Below are positions 1-6,534 of a stretch of 12,901 nucleotides of DNA, piece after piece. Position 1 is the stretch's first letter, and every line of letters starts with the position of its first letter. This DNA comes from JBDLSY01 sp041170585. Lineage in GTDB: Bacteria; Pseudomonadota; Gammaproteobacteria; Burkholderiales; Burkholderiaceae_C. Both the position numbers and the translations under genes were made by a program. The notes beneath the pieces are model-generated. The model saw only the letters and a list, made by a program, of their open reading frames with translations, was not told the DNA's origin and did no database searches. The stretch is from positions 1 to 12,901 of the forward strand of contig JBEDNN010000031.1 of NCBI GenBank assembly GCA_041170585.1. The letters run 5' to 3'.

Positions 1-5
1 TATAA

Positions 6-129
6 AAAATTTTGGTATTGCTACTTAAAAATAGTTATTGTGTTTTTTATCTTACGCAAGCTTTATTTTGCTAAGAAAATTTTAGAAATATATACTTTAA
101 CCATATTAAAGTAGCAATGCCAAAGTTTT
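6..129 (+). repeat. Long imperfect inverted repeat, MITE-like or structured RNA
   Basis: Positions 6-28 pair with 107-129. Twenty of 23 positions are Watson-Crick pairs, and two of the other three (10/125 and 16/119) become U-G wobbles if the plus strand is transcribed; 27/108 is a true mismatch. The core arm is TTGCTACTT with its partner AAGTAGCAA. A second hairpin nests inside: 51-59 pairs with 68-75 with one bulged base and an 8-nt loop. No reading frame was found. Because the wobbles pair only on the plus strand, an RNA structure is somewhat favoured over a DNA-only palindrome. A small non-autonomous mobile element with terminal inverted repeats is the other reading; no clear target-site duplication is seen. 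Confidence 0.55.
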
Positions 130-152
130 AAATTTATATAAACCTTAAACTT

Positions 153-752
153 ATGAATATAAAAAATATACAGCTAAGTACAGTGCTAAAAATAAGTTCA
201 ATGGTACTAAAAACATTAAACTTAATCCGCCGAAATCAGCGCACCAGTAAACCGACCGTTCGCCCTACTTGGTCGTTTGCTTGGCAAAGCAGTGCCAATT
301 TGATTGCTTTAGGATTTTGTAGTGGCTTAATGCGTCCTGCACCAGGGACTTGGGGAACTGTATTGGGTTGGATTATATATAGTTATCTTTTAGCTGGATT
401 GAGTAGCGAAACACAAGGCGTAATTATTGGAGTGTCATTTTTGATCGGTATTTGGGCATGTGCAACTGCGGGTAAACAATTAGGCGTTATAGACCACGGA
501 GCATGGGTATGGGACGAAATGGTTGCTATTTGGCTAGTATTATGGCTATTACCCATGTCAGCAACGGGTAAAACTGACTTTATGATGCAGTTTTGGGCAG
601 TGATTTTGTTTCGTTTTTTTGACATTGTTAAGCCAGCACCGATTCGTCAATGGGATATTCAGTTGAAAAATGGCTTTGGCGTGATGTGGGACGATACCGT
701 CGCTGCTTTTTATACTGTGTTCATCATATCGTTATGGATAAGGTTGTTTTAA
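153..752 (+). CDS. pgpA: Phosphatidylglycerophosphatase A
   Basis: Integral membrane phosphatase that removes the phosphate of phosphatidylglycerophosphate to give phosphatidylglycerol. The 199-residue product carries the family signature GLMRPAPGTWGT (residues 58-69), the acidic motif DHGAWVWDEMVAIW (114-127), and FRFFDIVKPAPIRQWD (153-168) followed by GFGVMWDD (174-181). Hydrophobic segments lie near 70-80, 88-105, 122-134 and 145-156. Similarity to the family begins near residue 36 (RPTWSF), so the first 35 residues are an extension. An internal ATG at 201 would give a 183-residue protein closer to the usual length; neither start has a visible Shine-Dalgarno sequence. The usual neighbour thiL is not seen; upstream is a long inverted repeat. 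The stop overlaps the convergent radical SAM gene by four bases. The family call is firm, the start is not. Confidence 0.93.
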   Translation: MNIKNIQLSTVLKISSMVLKTLNLIRRNQRTSKPTVRPTWSFAWQSSANLIALGFCSGLMRPAPGTWGTVLGWIIYSYLLAGLSSETQGVIIGVSFLIGIWACATAGKQLGVIDHGAWVWDEMVAIWLVLWLLPMSATGKTDFMMQFWAVILFRFFDIVKPAPIRQWDIQLKNGFGVMWDDTVAAFYTVFIISLWIRLF

Positions 753-2284
753 GTTAAATGGCGTTGTTGTCGTGGTGGTGTTGCCAGCTTATTTACTTTA
801 GCACGTGGAGCAGACTCTATACTTAAACCACGCTTCATAAAGCCTAGCTTACCTTTTGCCCCTGTGGCTGCATAATCCGATAATAAAGCCGTTTCTATTA
901 ATTCAAGGCTATATTTTATCTGCGTACTTAGATAAGTATGTAATAAATCAAACAGCCGCTCTAATGCAATTTGATGGGTTTTCCCCGTGGTTGCATATAG
1001 CCAATCAGCAAATAACATAAACGCTTCAAAAGCTTCTGCTCCTAATAAAAGAGGCAATGTACGAGTAAATTTCCCTGAATTAGCCACCAAATCCCAATAA
1101 CGTGCAAAACGGCTCATACGTTGCATACTATTAAAATCAATTGTACTATTTGTTAAAATTTCGTAAGGTGCATCAGGAGAAAATTTTAAATTAAACGGAA
1201 CAGTATGCCTAATAATCGGTGTCCCACGTAAACGTTTCAAAATGCCAAATTGAATTTCATGTGGGCCTAAATTAACTAGGCGGTTGAAACCATTAGCGAA
1301 ACTAGCCAGTGTTTCACCCGGTAATCCTGCAATTAAATCAACGTGCATGTGGGCATTGGATTGAGTGTGTAACCAACGTAAATTATCAGCGGCTTTGTCA
1401 TTGTCTTGTTTGCGACTGACTAATTGTTGCACTTCAGGGTTAAACGTTTGAATGCCAATTTCAAATTGTAAAGCACCCGATGGAAATTGAGCGATAGTTG
1501 ATTTTAAAGCTTCGGGCAAATGGTCAGGAACGAGTTCAAAATGGGCATAAACAGGGTCATCATCACGCCAGCGGTCTAAAAAGAACTGCATTATTTTTAA
1601 ACTAATTTTGATATTTAAATTAAATGTTCGATCTACAAATTTAAATTGTCGTGCCCCCCGTTCATACAAAATAGCCATTTCGTTTAAAAATAAATTGGTA
1701 TCAAATGCCCAAGCTGTTTTATCTAATGCGCTTAAACAAAACTCACATTTAAATGGACAGCCACGACTAGCTTCTACATACAGTGTTCTATTTTTTAAAT
1801 CTTCGTCGCTATACTCACGGTACGGCAAAATAATGTCAGACAGCGGTGGTTGCTCACCTATATGAATTTTCATAATCGGCTTAGGACCATTTAAAATAGC
1901 TTGACATAATTTACGCAGCGTAATATCACCCCAGCCTGTAATAATATAATCAGCCAATTGACAAATACGTTGTTCAGAGTGTTCAAAACTGACTTCTGGC
2001 CCCCCAATAATAATCAGTACTTCTGGTGCAACTTGCTTTAGCAAACCAACAATACGCGTTGTATCATCAATATTCCAAATATAAACCCCTAAAGTAATAA
2101 TTTTGGGGTGATGTGCCAGCAATTGTTCAACAATTTCATTGTGTTTCTGCCCGATGATAAATTCGTCAATAATACTATACTCACGTAGCTCGCCAAGGTT
2201 AGCACGCAAGTAGCGTAAGCCTAAACTAGCATGGGTGTAACGCGCATTAAGCGTTGATAAAACGATTTGAGTAAATTTAGACAT
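749..2284 (-). CDS. Cobalamin-binding-fold radical SAM protein, DUF4080 type
   Basis: The 511-residue protein has an N-terminal Rossmann-like B12-binding fold (about 1-140; IIIGGPEVSFE at 91-101, TGWGD at 116-120), a radical SAM core from about 165, and a C-terminal region of the DUF4080 kind. The [4Fe-4S] site is GCPFKCEFC, with cysteines at 176, 180 and 183 (CX3CX2C). FEIGIQTFNPEV and DLIAGLPGET are typical of later strands of the SAM barrel. The canonical DxHxxG cobalamin ligand is not seen in the N-terminal domain, so cobalamin may bind base-off without a protein histidine, or not at all. Members of this family are usually annotated only by domain and the substrate is unknown. No Shine-Dalgarno sequence is seen before the start at 2284. 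The 3' end overlaps pgpA tail to tail with no terminator between them. Confidence 0.9.
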   Translation of the reverse strand: MSKFTQIVLSTLNARYTHASLGLRYLRANLGELREYSIIDEFIIGQKHNEIVEQLLAHHPKIITLGVYIWNIDDTTRIVGLLKQVAPEVLIIIGGPEVSFEHSEQRICQLADYIITGWGDITLRKLCQAILNGPKPIMKIHIGEQPPLSDIILPYREYSDEDLKNRTLYVEASRGCPFKCEFCLSALDKTAWAFDTNLFLNEMAILYERGARQFKFVDRTFNLNIKISLKIMQFFLDRWRDDDPVYAHFELVPDHLPEALKSTIAQFPSGALQFEIGIQTFNPEVQQLVSRKQDNDKAADNLRWLHTQSNAHMHVDLIAGLPGETLASFANGFNRLVNLGPHEIQFGILKRLRGTPIIRHTVPFNLKFSPDAPYEILTNSTIDFNSMQRMSRFARYWDLVANSGKFTRTLPLLLGAEAFEAFMLFADWLYATTGKTHQIALERLFDLLHTYLSTQIKYSLELIETALLSDYAATGAKGKLGFMKRGLSIESAPRAKVNKLATPPRQQRHLT

Positions 2285-2317
2285 AACAATATTTTATCGT
2301 GGATTAGCTCAGTAACT

Positions 2318-2422
2318 ATTAGAGTAATTATTAAATTACGTATTAAACTATTTTCAAAATATTTATTGAACTACTTATTAAGGTAATTATTAAAGTATTT
2401 ATTAAAGTATTTATTAAAGTAT
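2318..2422 (+). repeat. Degenerate 12-bp tandem repeat array, about nine units
   Basis: Successive 12-bp units start at 2318, 2330 and 2342, then one 11-bp unit at 2354, then units at 2365, 2377, 2389, 2401 and a partial one at 2413. The consensus is ATTAAAGTATTT. The units at 2389 and 2401 are identical and the rest drift, which looks like an old array with a more recently duplicated right end. Each unit contains TAA or a near match, so the array is not coding. Confidence 0.75.
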
Positions 2423-2570
2423 ATTTTTTAAATATTATGTTACTTTTTTCTAAAAAAAGGTTTTAAATAATTTATTTAATTATGAACCTGTAAAAAACGC
2501 GTAAAATAAAATATTCAAACGTATTAATAGTACTGCTTTACAAAAATTAATCGGTGTCATACTTTTGATA

Positions 2571-2592
2571 TGCAGTTAAAATTTCAACTGCA
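2571..2592. promoter_or_regulatory. Operator-like palindrome before the desaturase
   Basis: TGCAGTT (2571-2577) and AACTGCA (2586-2592) are perfect inverted 7-mers separated by 8 bases and ending 28 bases before the desaturase ATG. TTTAAT at 2595-2600 could be a -10 element just downstream, which would put the palindrome in the promoter core as a repressor would need. Desaturase genes in related bacteria are often controlled by TetR-type lipid regulators; assigning one here would be a guess. A short 5'-UTR hairpin is the alternative. Confidence 0.4.
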
Positions 2593-2620
2593 CATTTAAT
2601 CAATTACAAGGAATAGTTTA

Positions 2621-3835
2621 ATGGAATCACTATTGTTATCAGTACCTATGGGGCTAATTAATTTCCTAGACCAAGGCTTACTTAACTTATCAGGCTGGGG
2701 TCGGTTTGCTGCATTTATGGCAATGACACACTTGACAATTGTCAGCGTAACATTATATTTACACCGCTGCCAAGCACACCGTGCTTTAGAATTACACCCT
2801 GCCGTGTCACATGTATTTCGTTTTTGGCTGTGGTTTACAACAGGGCAAAATACTAAAGCTTGGGCGGCTATTCACCGTAAACACCACGCTAAATGCGAAA
2901 CTGAAGAAGACCCGCACAGCCCACAAACCCGTGGTTTATGGCATGTATTTAGCCGTGGTGCAGAACTGTATCGTGCAGAGTCTAAAAATCAAGAGACTTT
3001 AAAAAAATATGGTCATGGTACGCCAGAAGACTGGATTGAACGCAATGTGTACACGCGGCACAGTATTTGCGGTGTTGGCTTGTGTTTAGTGTTTTGTTGG
3101 ACTATGTTTGGTCTTGGTTGGGGGACTACGATGTGGGCAGGTACTATGGCATGGATTCCTGTGATGGCTGCGGGTATTATTAATGGTATTGGTCATTTTT
3201 GGGGTTATCGCAACAACAATAGTACCGATGCAAGTCGGAATATTATGCCTTGGGGATTGCTTATCGGCGGCGAAGAGTTGCATAATAATCACCATACGTA
3301 TGCGACTAGCCCTAAGTTTTCTAGCCGTCCTTGGGAGTTTGATTTGGGTTGGGCTTATATTCAAATATTAAGTTTTTTTGGTTTGGCAAAAGCCCGTAAC
3401 TTACCTGAACAAACGGTATTATTGGCTCAAGCAAAGCCGATTGCTGATTATGAAACTTTAGGGGCTTTAGTTACTGCACGCTATACCTTAATGCGTCATT
3501 ATGCCAAAGTATTAAAAGATGCGGTTAAGCATGAACGCGAGGCATTACAACCGATGGGCTTATTTAGCAGTGCTAAAAAACTACTGCACAAAGACCACGG
3601 AACTTTGGCACTAGAAGATCAAGCAATGGTTAATAATGTATTGGGTGCTAGCGATAAGTTAGCTCAACTATACGCCATGCGTAACGAATTAACGCTATTA
3701 TGGGCGCGGTCTAGTCAAACCCGTGAACAGTTATTGATGCAATTACAAAATTGGTGCAAACGTGCTGAAGACAGTGGCATTCAACATTTACAAGATTTAT
3801 CAGTGCATTTGCGTCGTGTTGCCTTAAAACCATAA
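2621..3835 (+). CDS. Membrane acyl-lipid/acyl-CoA fatty acid desaturase
   Basis: A di-iron membrane desaturase that introduces a cis double bond into fatty acyl chains, helping set membrane fluidity. All three histidine boxes are present: HRCQAH (48-53), HRKHH (85-89) and HNNHH (221-225, in GGEELHNNHHTYA), plus an accessory histidine at 192 in GHFWGYRN. Hydrophobic segments lie near 29-47, 63-74, 148-165 and 170-192, giving the usual layout with the histidines on the cytoplasmic side. The C-terminal part (about 275-404) is a soluble, helical, charged extension seen in the roughly 400-residue gammaproteobacterial members and missing from short desaturases. The start is supported by AAGGA at 2608-2612, eight bases before the ATG. 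Position specificity (delta-9 is most common) cannot be read from sequence. It appears monocistronic. Confidence 0.93.
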   Translation: MESLLLSVPMGLINFLDQGLLNLSGWGRFAAFMAMTHLTIVSVTLYLHRCQAHRALELHPAVSHVFRFWLWFTTGQNTKAWAAIHRKHHAKCETEEDPHSPQTRGLWHVFSRGAELYRAESKNQETLKKYGHGTPEDWIERNVYTRHSICGVGLCLVFCWTMFGLGWGTTMWAGTMAWIPVMAAGIINGIGHFWGYRNNNSTDASRNIMPWGLLIGGEELHNNHHTYATSPKFSSRPWEFDLGWAYIQILSFFGLAKARNLPEQTVLLAQAKPIADYETLGALVTARYTLMRHYAKVLKDAVKHEREALQPMGLFSSAKKLLHKDHGTLALEDQAMVNNVLGASDKLAQLYAMRNELTLLWARSSQTREQLLMQLQNWCKRAEDSGIQHLQDLSVHLRRVALKP

Positions 3836-3877
3836 TTTATAAAGCGTTAAAATCATAAAATGACAATGCTTTATAAA
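3836..3877 (+). other. Stem-loop immediately after the desaturase stop codon
   Basis: A 13-bp stem (3836-3848 with 3865-3877) contains one G-U wobble (3846/3867) and closes a 16-nt loop. It begins at the base after the UAA stop (3833-3835). No U-run follows, so it is not a classical terminator by itself. It may protect the 3' end of the mRNA or act with the true terminator about 20 bases further on. Confidence 0.6.
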
Positions 3878-3898
3878 AATTAAATTTATTTATTTTTG

Positions 3899-3937
3899 AA
3901 AACCCATAGTCTTAAGTCTGTGGGTTTTTCTTTTTTT
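3899..3937 (+). terminator. Rho-independent terminator of the desaturase gene
   Basis: AAAACCCATAG (3899-3909) pairs with CTGTGGGTTTT (3918-3928), with one U-G wobble, around an 8-nt loop. It is followed by a T-rich tail, TTTTCTTTTTTT with one C, to 3937. The stem sits about 60 bases after the desaturase stop and separates that gene from purE. Confidence 0.85.
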
Positions 3938-3967
3938 AAGTACGCTTAATTGATTAAATTTAAAAAT

Positions 3968-4039
3968 AATAAAATAATAAAATAATAAAATAATAAGGTA
4001 ATAAGGTAATAAGGTAATAAGGTAATAAGGTAATAAAAT
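3968..4039 (+). repeat. 8-bp tandem repeat array in the purE leader
   Basis: Nine consecutive 8-bp units: three AATAAAAT (3968-3991), five AATAAGGT (3992-4031) and one AATAAAAT (4032-4039). Each variant is exact. The array ends 24 bases before the purE ATG, and each AATAAGGT unit carries the same TAAGG core as the presumed purE ribosome site at 4052-4056. Such short exact arrays are prone to slippage, so the copy number may vary between strains. Confidence 0.9.
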
Positions 4040-4063
4040 TAATAAAAAATATAAGGTTTAAAT

Positions 4064-4567
4064 ATGAAAGATTCAACAGTGGGTATAACGCCAAAAATTG
4101 GTATTGTGATGGGAAGTAACAGTGATTGGCCCGTTATGCAACAAGCTGCTGCAATATTGACATACTTTGAGCTTGCTTTTGAAGCTAAGGTACTGTCAGC
4201 ACACCGTATGCCTGATGAAATGTTTGCTTATGCAGAAGCTGCACGCAGTCAAGGCTTACAAGCTATTATTGCTGGAGCAGGCGGGGCTGCACATTTACCA
4301 GGTATGTTGGCTGCTAAAACAACAGTACCCGTCTTAGGTGTGCCAATACCCAGCAAACATTTATCGGGTTTAGATTCTTTATATTCAATCGTACAAATGC
4401 CTAAAGGTATTCCTGTTGCTACTTTTGCAATTGGTGAATCAGGTGCAGTCAATGCGGCTTTGTTTGCTATAGCAATGTTGGCTAAAGACGATAATACGTT
4501 ATTAGCACAATTAAATGCTTATCGTATTGCACAAACAGAGACTGCCCGTTCAATGCGGCTAGAATAA
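4064..4567 (+). CDS. purE: N5-carboxyaminoimidazole ribonucleotide mutase
   Basis: PurE class I moves the carboxyl group of N5-CAIR to carbon 4, giving CAIR in de novo purine synthesis; it works as an octamer in the cytoplasm. The 167-residue protein has the usual length and motifs: MGSNSDWPVM (16-25), SAHR (45-48, with catalytic His47), AGAGGAAHLPGM (70-81), PVLGVP (89-94) and GIPVAT (115-120). The start is supported by TAAGG at 4052-4056, seven bases before the ATG. The usual partner purK, which makes N5-CAIR, is not adjacent; lipB follows after 52 bases with no terminator, so read-through is likely. The 8-bp tandem array just upstream may affect translation or transcription. Confidence 0.97.
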   Translation: MKDSTVGITPKIGIVMGSNSDWPVMQQAAAILTYFELAFEAKVLSAHRMPDEMFAYAEAARSQGLQAIIAGAGGAAHLPGMLAAKTTVPVLGVPIPSKHLSGLDSLYSIVQMPKGIPVATFAIGESGAVNAALFAIAMLAKDDNTLLAQLNAYRIAQTETARSMRLE

Positions 4568-4619
4568 GCTACGCTGTCTACTTTACGTATTTTCTTCAAA
4601 CTGTCATTTTAAATTATTT

Positions 4620-5306
4620 ATGTTGATTCGTCATTTAGGCATTGTAGATTACACACCAGTTTACCAAGCTATGCAAAATTTTACGCGGACTAGAGTGCCT
4701 GAAACTGAAGACGAATTATGGATATGCCAACACCGTGCAGTCTTTACACAAGGTATTGCGGGTAAGGCTGAACATTTAATAATGCCCAGCTCTATTCCTG
4801 TTGTGCAAACAGACCGTGGCGGACAAATTACGTTTCACGGCATAGGACAAATTGTGGTATATCTTATGATTAATTTGCACCGTTTGAATATTTTTGTAAA
4901 AGAATATGTATACCGTATAGAAGAAGCTATTTTATCCACATTAAGTTTTTACGGTGTTACTGGGCATCGTATACTAAGTGCACCAGGTATTTATGTTTTT
5001 TTAGATGATCCTTTTAACCACGCTATTTTAACAAAACGTTCTATAAGCAATCATACAGAAATTGATTTTTCTGGTTTAGGTAAAATTGCTGCACTGGGTA
5101 TTAAGGTGAGTAAAGGCTGTACTTATCACGGTGTAGCTTTAAATGTTGCAATGGATTTATCGCCCTTTAAGGCAATTAATCCCTGCGGTTATGCAGCATT
5201 GACAACCGTAGACATGGCAAGTTTAGGAGTATCTGTAGCAATAGAAGAGGTTATGTATCAATTAACCCAGCGATTATTAGCACGGTTTAAGCCAATTAAT
5301 GCTTAA
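4620..5306 (+). CDS. lipB: Octanoyl-[acyl-carrier-protein] transferase (lipoate synthesis)
   Basis: LipB moves octanoyl from ACP to the lipoyl domains of 2-oxoacid dehydrogenases and glycine cleavage H protein, before sulfur insertion by LipA. Family motifs are DRGGQITFHGIGQ (65-77), APGIYV (121-126), GKIAALGIKVSKGCTYHG (154-171) and INPCGY (186-191). Lys155 and Cys189 occupy the catalytic positions. HGIGQ replaces the more common HGPGQ. Between GIYV and KIAALG there are about 28 residues where E. coli LipB has about four, which explains the 228-residue length against 213. The frame is intact and both catalytic residues are kept, so it is probably active. No Shine-Dalgarno sequence is seen; the start is chosen because MLIRHLGIVDY matches the usual N-terminus. 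It is probably co-transcribed with purE; lipA is not in the window. Confidence 0.94.
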   Translation: MLIRHLGIVDYTPVYQAMQNFTRTRVPETEDELWICQHRAVFTQGIAGKAEHLIMPSSIPVVQTDRGGQITFHGIGQIVVYLMINLHRLNIFVKEYVYRIEEAILSTLSFYGVTGHRILSAPGIYVFLDDPFNHAILTKRSISNHTEIDFSGLGKIAALGIKVSKGCTYHGVALNVAMDLSPFKAINPCGYAALTTVDMASLGVSVAIEEVMYQLTQRLLARFKPINA

Positions 5307-5403
5307 TAAGACTGTTACCGCTACAATAGACAATTATATTGCGTTTAAGCACGTTATATAAAATTAATTTTTTGATTATTTTTACATTATTTTTGGAGCT
5401 ACC

Positions 5404-5532
5404 ATGGCAGATTTAAAACGTACCCGTCGCAATACTATTGAGCGACGTTGTTTAGGCAAGGCTTACAAGCGCTTATTTGTGGGTTCAAATAAAACGGTAT
5501 TCAAAGTGCTAGAAAAAATTAAAAAAAACTAA
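5404..5532 (+). CDS. Small, strongly basic hypothetical protein (42 residues)
   Basis: A short frame starting MADLKRTRRNTIERRC and ending KVLEKIKKN. It has 8 Lys and 6 Arg against 3 acidic residues, with a single Cys at 16 and no hydrophobic segment long enough for a membrane. The composition suggests binding to nucleic acid or the ribosome, but I do not recognise it as L34, L36, S21, SRA or RMF. Evidence that it is a gene: GGAG at 5395-5398, five bases before the ATG, is the best ribosome site in the window; the frame fills most of the gap between lipB and prmC; and a strong hairpin with a T-tail follows 25 bases after the stop. It may have its own promoter in 5307-5403 or be the last gene of the purE-lipB transcript. 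Confidence 0.72.
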   Translation: MADLKRTRRNTIERRCLGKAYKRLFVGSNKTVFKVLEKIKKN

Positions 5533-5557
5533 TTTTTAGCCCTTTTATGATAAATTT

Positions 5558-5596
5558 AAGCCGTTTAACTTAAACTAAAGTTAAGCGGCTTTTTCT
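5558..5596 (+). terminator. Rho-independent terminator overlapping the prmC 3' end
   Basis: AAGCCGTTTAACTT (5558-5571) pairs with AAGTTAAGCGGCTT (5578-5591) around a 6-nt loop, followed by TTTCT. The single non-Watson-Crick position (5564/5585) is a U-G wobble on the plus strand and an A-C mismatch on the minus strand. The structure therefore best serves plus-strand transcripts of the small basic gene. Its right arm covers the stop and last codons of prmC on the other strand, so it may also act, more weakly, as a prmC terminator. Confidence 0.85.
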
Positions 5597-6447
5597 AGAT
5601 TTTTATAAGCAATCAACATTCTTTCGTGTCCCAATTGACCATATATACCCGCATCAAAGCCTTGCTTTATGCGTTGATACCCTGTATCGTGTAGTAAATC
5701 ACTAATCGCACTTGCTTGCTGCCAACCGTGTTCTAATAATAAACACCCCGTAGCTTTTAGTAATGGCAAGGCTTGTACTGTAATAGTACGGTAATGGCTT
5801 AAACCATCTGAATAATCAGTTAAGGCATTAGTGGGTTCATACAGTAAATCACCTTGTTTTAAATGGGTATCATTGATTGCAATGTAAGGTGGGTTGCTAA
5901 CGATAGCGTCAAAATAATGTGTATATTGATGAACTGGCAACGCGTTACACCAATCACTTAACATTAAATTCACTTTAGAATCGGTATGAATAGCATTGTT
6001 ATGAGCGGCTATTGCCAAAGCAGATTGACTAATATCACAAGCTATCACGGTACAATCAGGGCGGTGGTATAAAAAACTAATTGCAATGGCCCCACTACCT
6101 GTGCCTAAATCTAATACTATTCCTTTTTGTGGTACGTGCATAATTAGCCAATCAACCAGTAACTCTGTTTCTGGGCGTGGAATTAAAACCGCTAAAGATA
6201 CACTAAAAGACAAACCATAAAACTCACGTTGCCCAATAATATAAGCAACAGGTTCGCCTGCAATACGTCGTATTAACGTTGTAGTTAATAATTTAATTTG
6301 CTGAGTGGATAATGGGTCTAAATCATGGGCTAATAACCAACTGCGTGGTACATTCAATGCATACGCCGCTAAAGTTAGTTGTTCTAAACGGGGTAAAGGA
6401 TACGTTTTAAGTACATCACATAATCTAGTTTCAGATATTTTAGGCAT
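5581..6447 (-). CDS. prmC: Release factor glutamine N5-methyltransferase
   Basis: PrmC (HemK) uses S-adenosylmethionine to methylate the glutamine of the GGQ motif in release factors RF1 and RF2, improving termination. The 288-residue protein has a helical N-terminal substrate domain (about 1-75), the GEPVAYIIGQREFYG block (64-78), LIPRPETELLVD (88-99), the SAM-binding loop LDLGTGSGAIAI (112-123) and catalytic NPPY (185-188). Length and motif order are normal. In many gammaproteobacteria it follows prfA in an operon; here it stands alone, convergent with the small basic gene and divergent from yheT. No clear Shine-Dalgarno sequence precedes the start, which is chosen because MPKISETRLCDVL fits the start of the helical domain. 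Confidence 0.96.
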   Translation of the reverse strand: MPKISETRLCDVLKTYPLPRLEQLTLAAYALNVPRSWLLAHDLDPLSTQQIKLLTTTLIRRIAGEPVAYIIGQREFYGLSFSVSLAVLIPRPETELLVDWLIMHVPQKGIVLDLGTGSGAIAISFLYHRPDCTVIACDISQSALAIAAHNNAIHTDSKVNLMLSDWCNALPVHQYTHYFDAIVSNPPYIAINDTHLKQGDLLYEPTNALTDYSDGLSHYRTITVQALPLLKATGCLLLEHGWQQASAISDLLHDTGYQRIKQGFDAGIYGQLGHERMLIAYKNLEKAA

Positions 6448-6458
6448 AAATAAGTTTT

Positions 6459-6485
6459 ATTGATAATATTGATAATATTGATTAT
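6459..6485 (+). repeat. 9-bp tandem repeat, three units, in the prmC-yheT promoter gap
   Basis: ATTGATAAT occurs twice in tandem (6459-6467, 6468-6476), followed by a one-mismatch unit ATTGATTAT (6477-6485). It lies in the 87-bp gap between divergent prmC and yheT and overlaps the only place for their promoters. Confidence 0.7.
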
Positions 6486-6508
6486 GGAGTCGCTTAATTA
6501 TTTATAAT
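6478..6508 (+). promoter_or_regulatory. Possible sigma70 promoter for yheT
   Basis: TATAAT at 6503-6508 is an exact -10 hexamer located 26 bases before the yheT ATG. TTGATT at 6478-6483 could serve as -35, but the 19-base spacer is longer than ideal. In DNA this AT-rich an exact -10 can arise by chance. Confidence 0.35.
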
Positions 6509-6534
6509 ATATTTTTACACTGTATTATATTTTT

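Larger units (their letters stand above)
2285..2620. other. AT-rich intergenic region between divergent genes
   Basis: A 336-bp gap between the divergent radical SAM and desaturase genes. It should hold both promoters, but no convincing -35/-10 pair was found. On the plus strand only frames of about 10 codons or fewer were noticed. It contains a degenerate 12-bp tandem array and a perfect 7-bp palindrome, listed separately. Confidence 0.7.

Noticed and set aside
2298..2330. tRNA-like D-arm (TAGCTCAG...AGAGT)
   Set aside because: The D-arm pairing is possible, but no matching 3' acceptor strand, anticodon arm or T-arm follows; the sequence runs into the 12-bp array. Probably coincidence, at most a tRNA remnant.
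3086..3364. Minus-strand open frame within the desaturase gene
   Set aside because: Antisense to conserved coding sequence including a histidine box; no recognisable domain or ribosome site.
3968..4039. CRISPR-like array before purE
   Set aside because: Units are 8 bp, directly adjoining and without spacers, so this is a simple tandem repeat.
5301..5350. Hairpin GCTTAA...TTAAGC after lipB as a terminator
   Set aside because: Only 6 bp with a loop of about 40 bases and no T-run; not supported.
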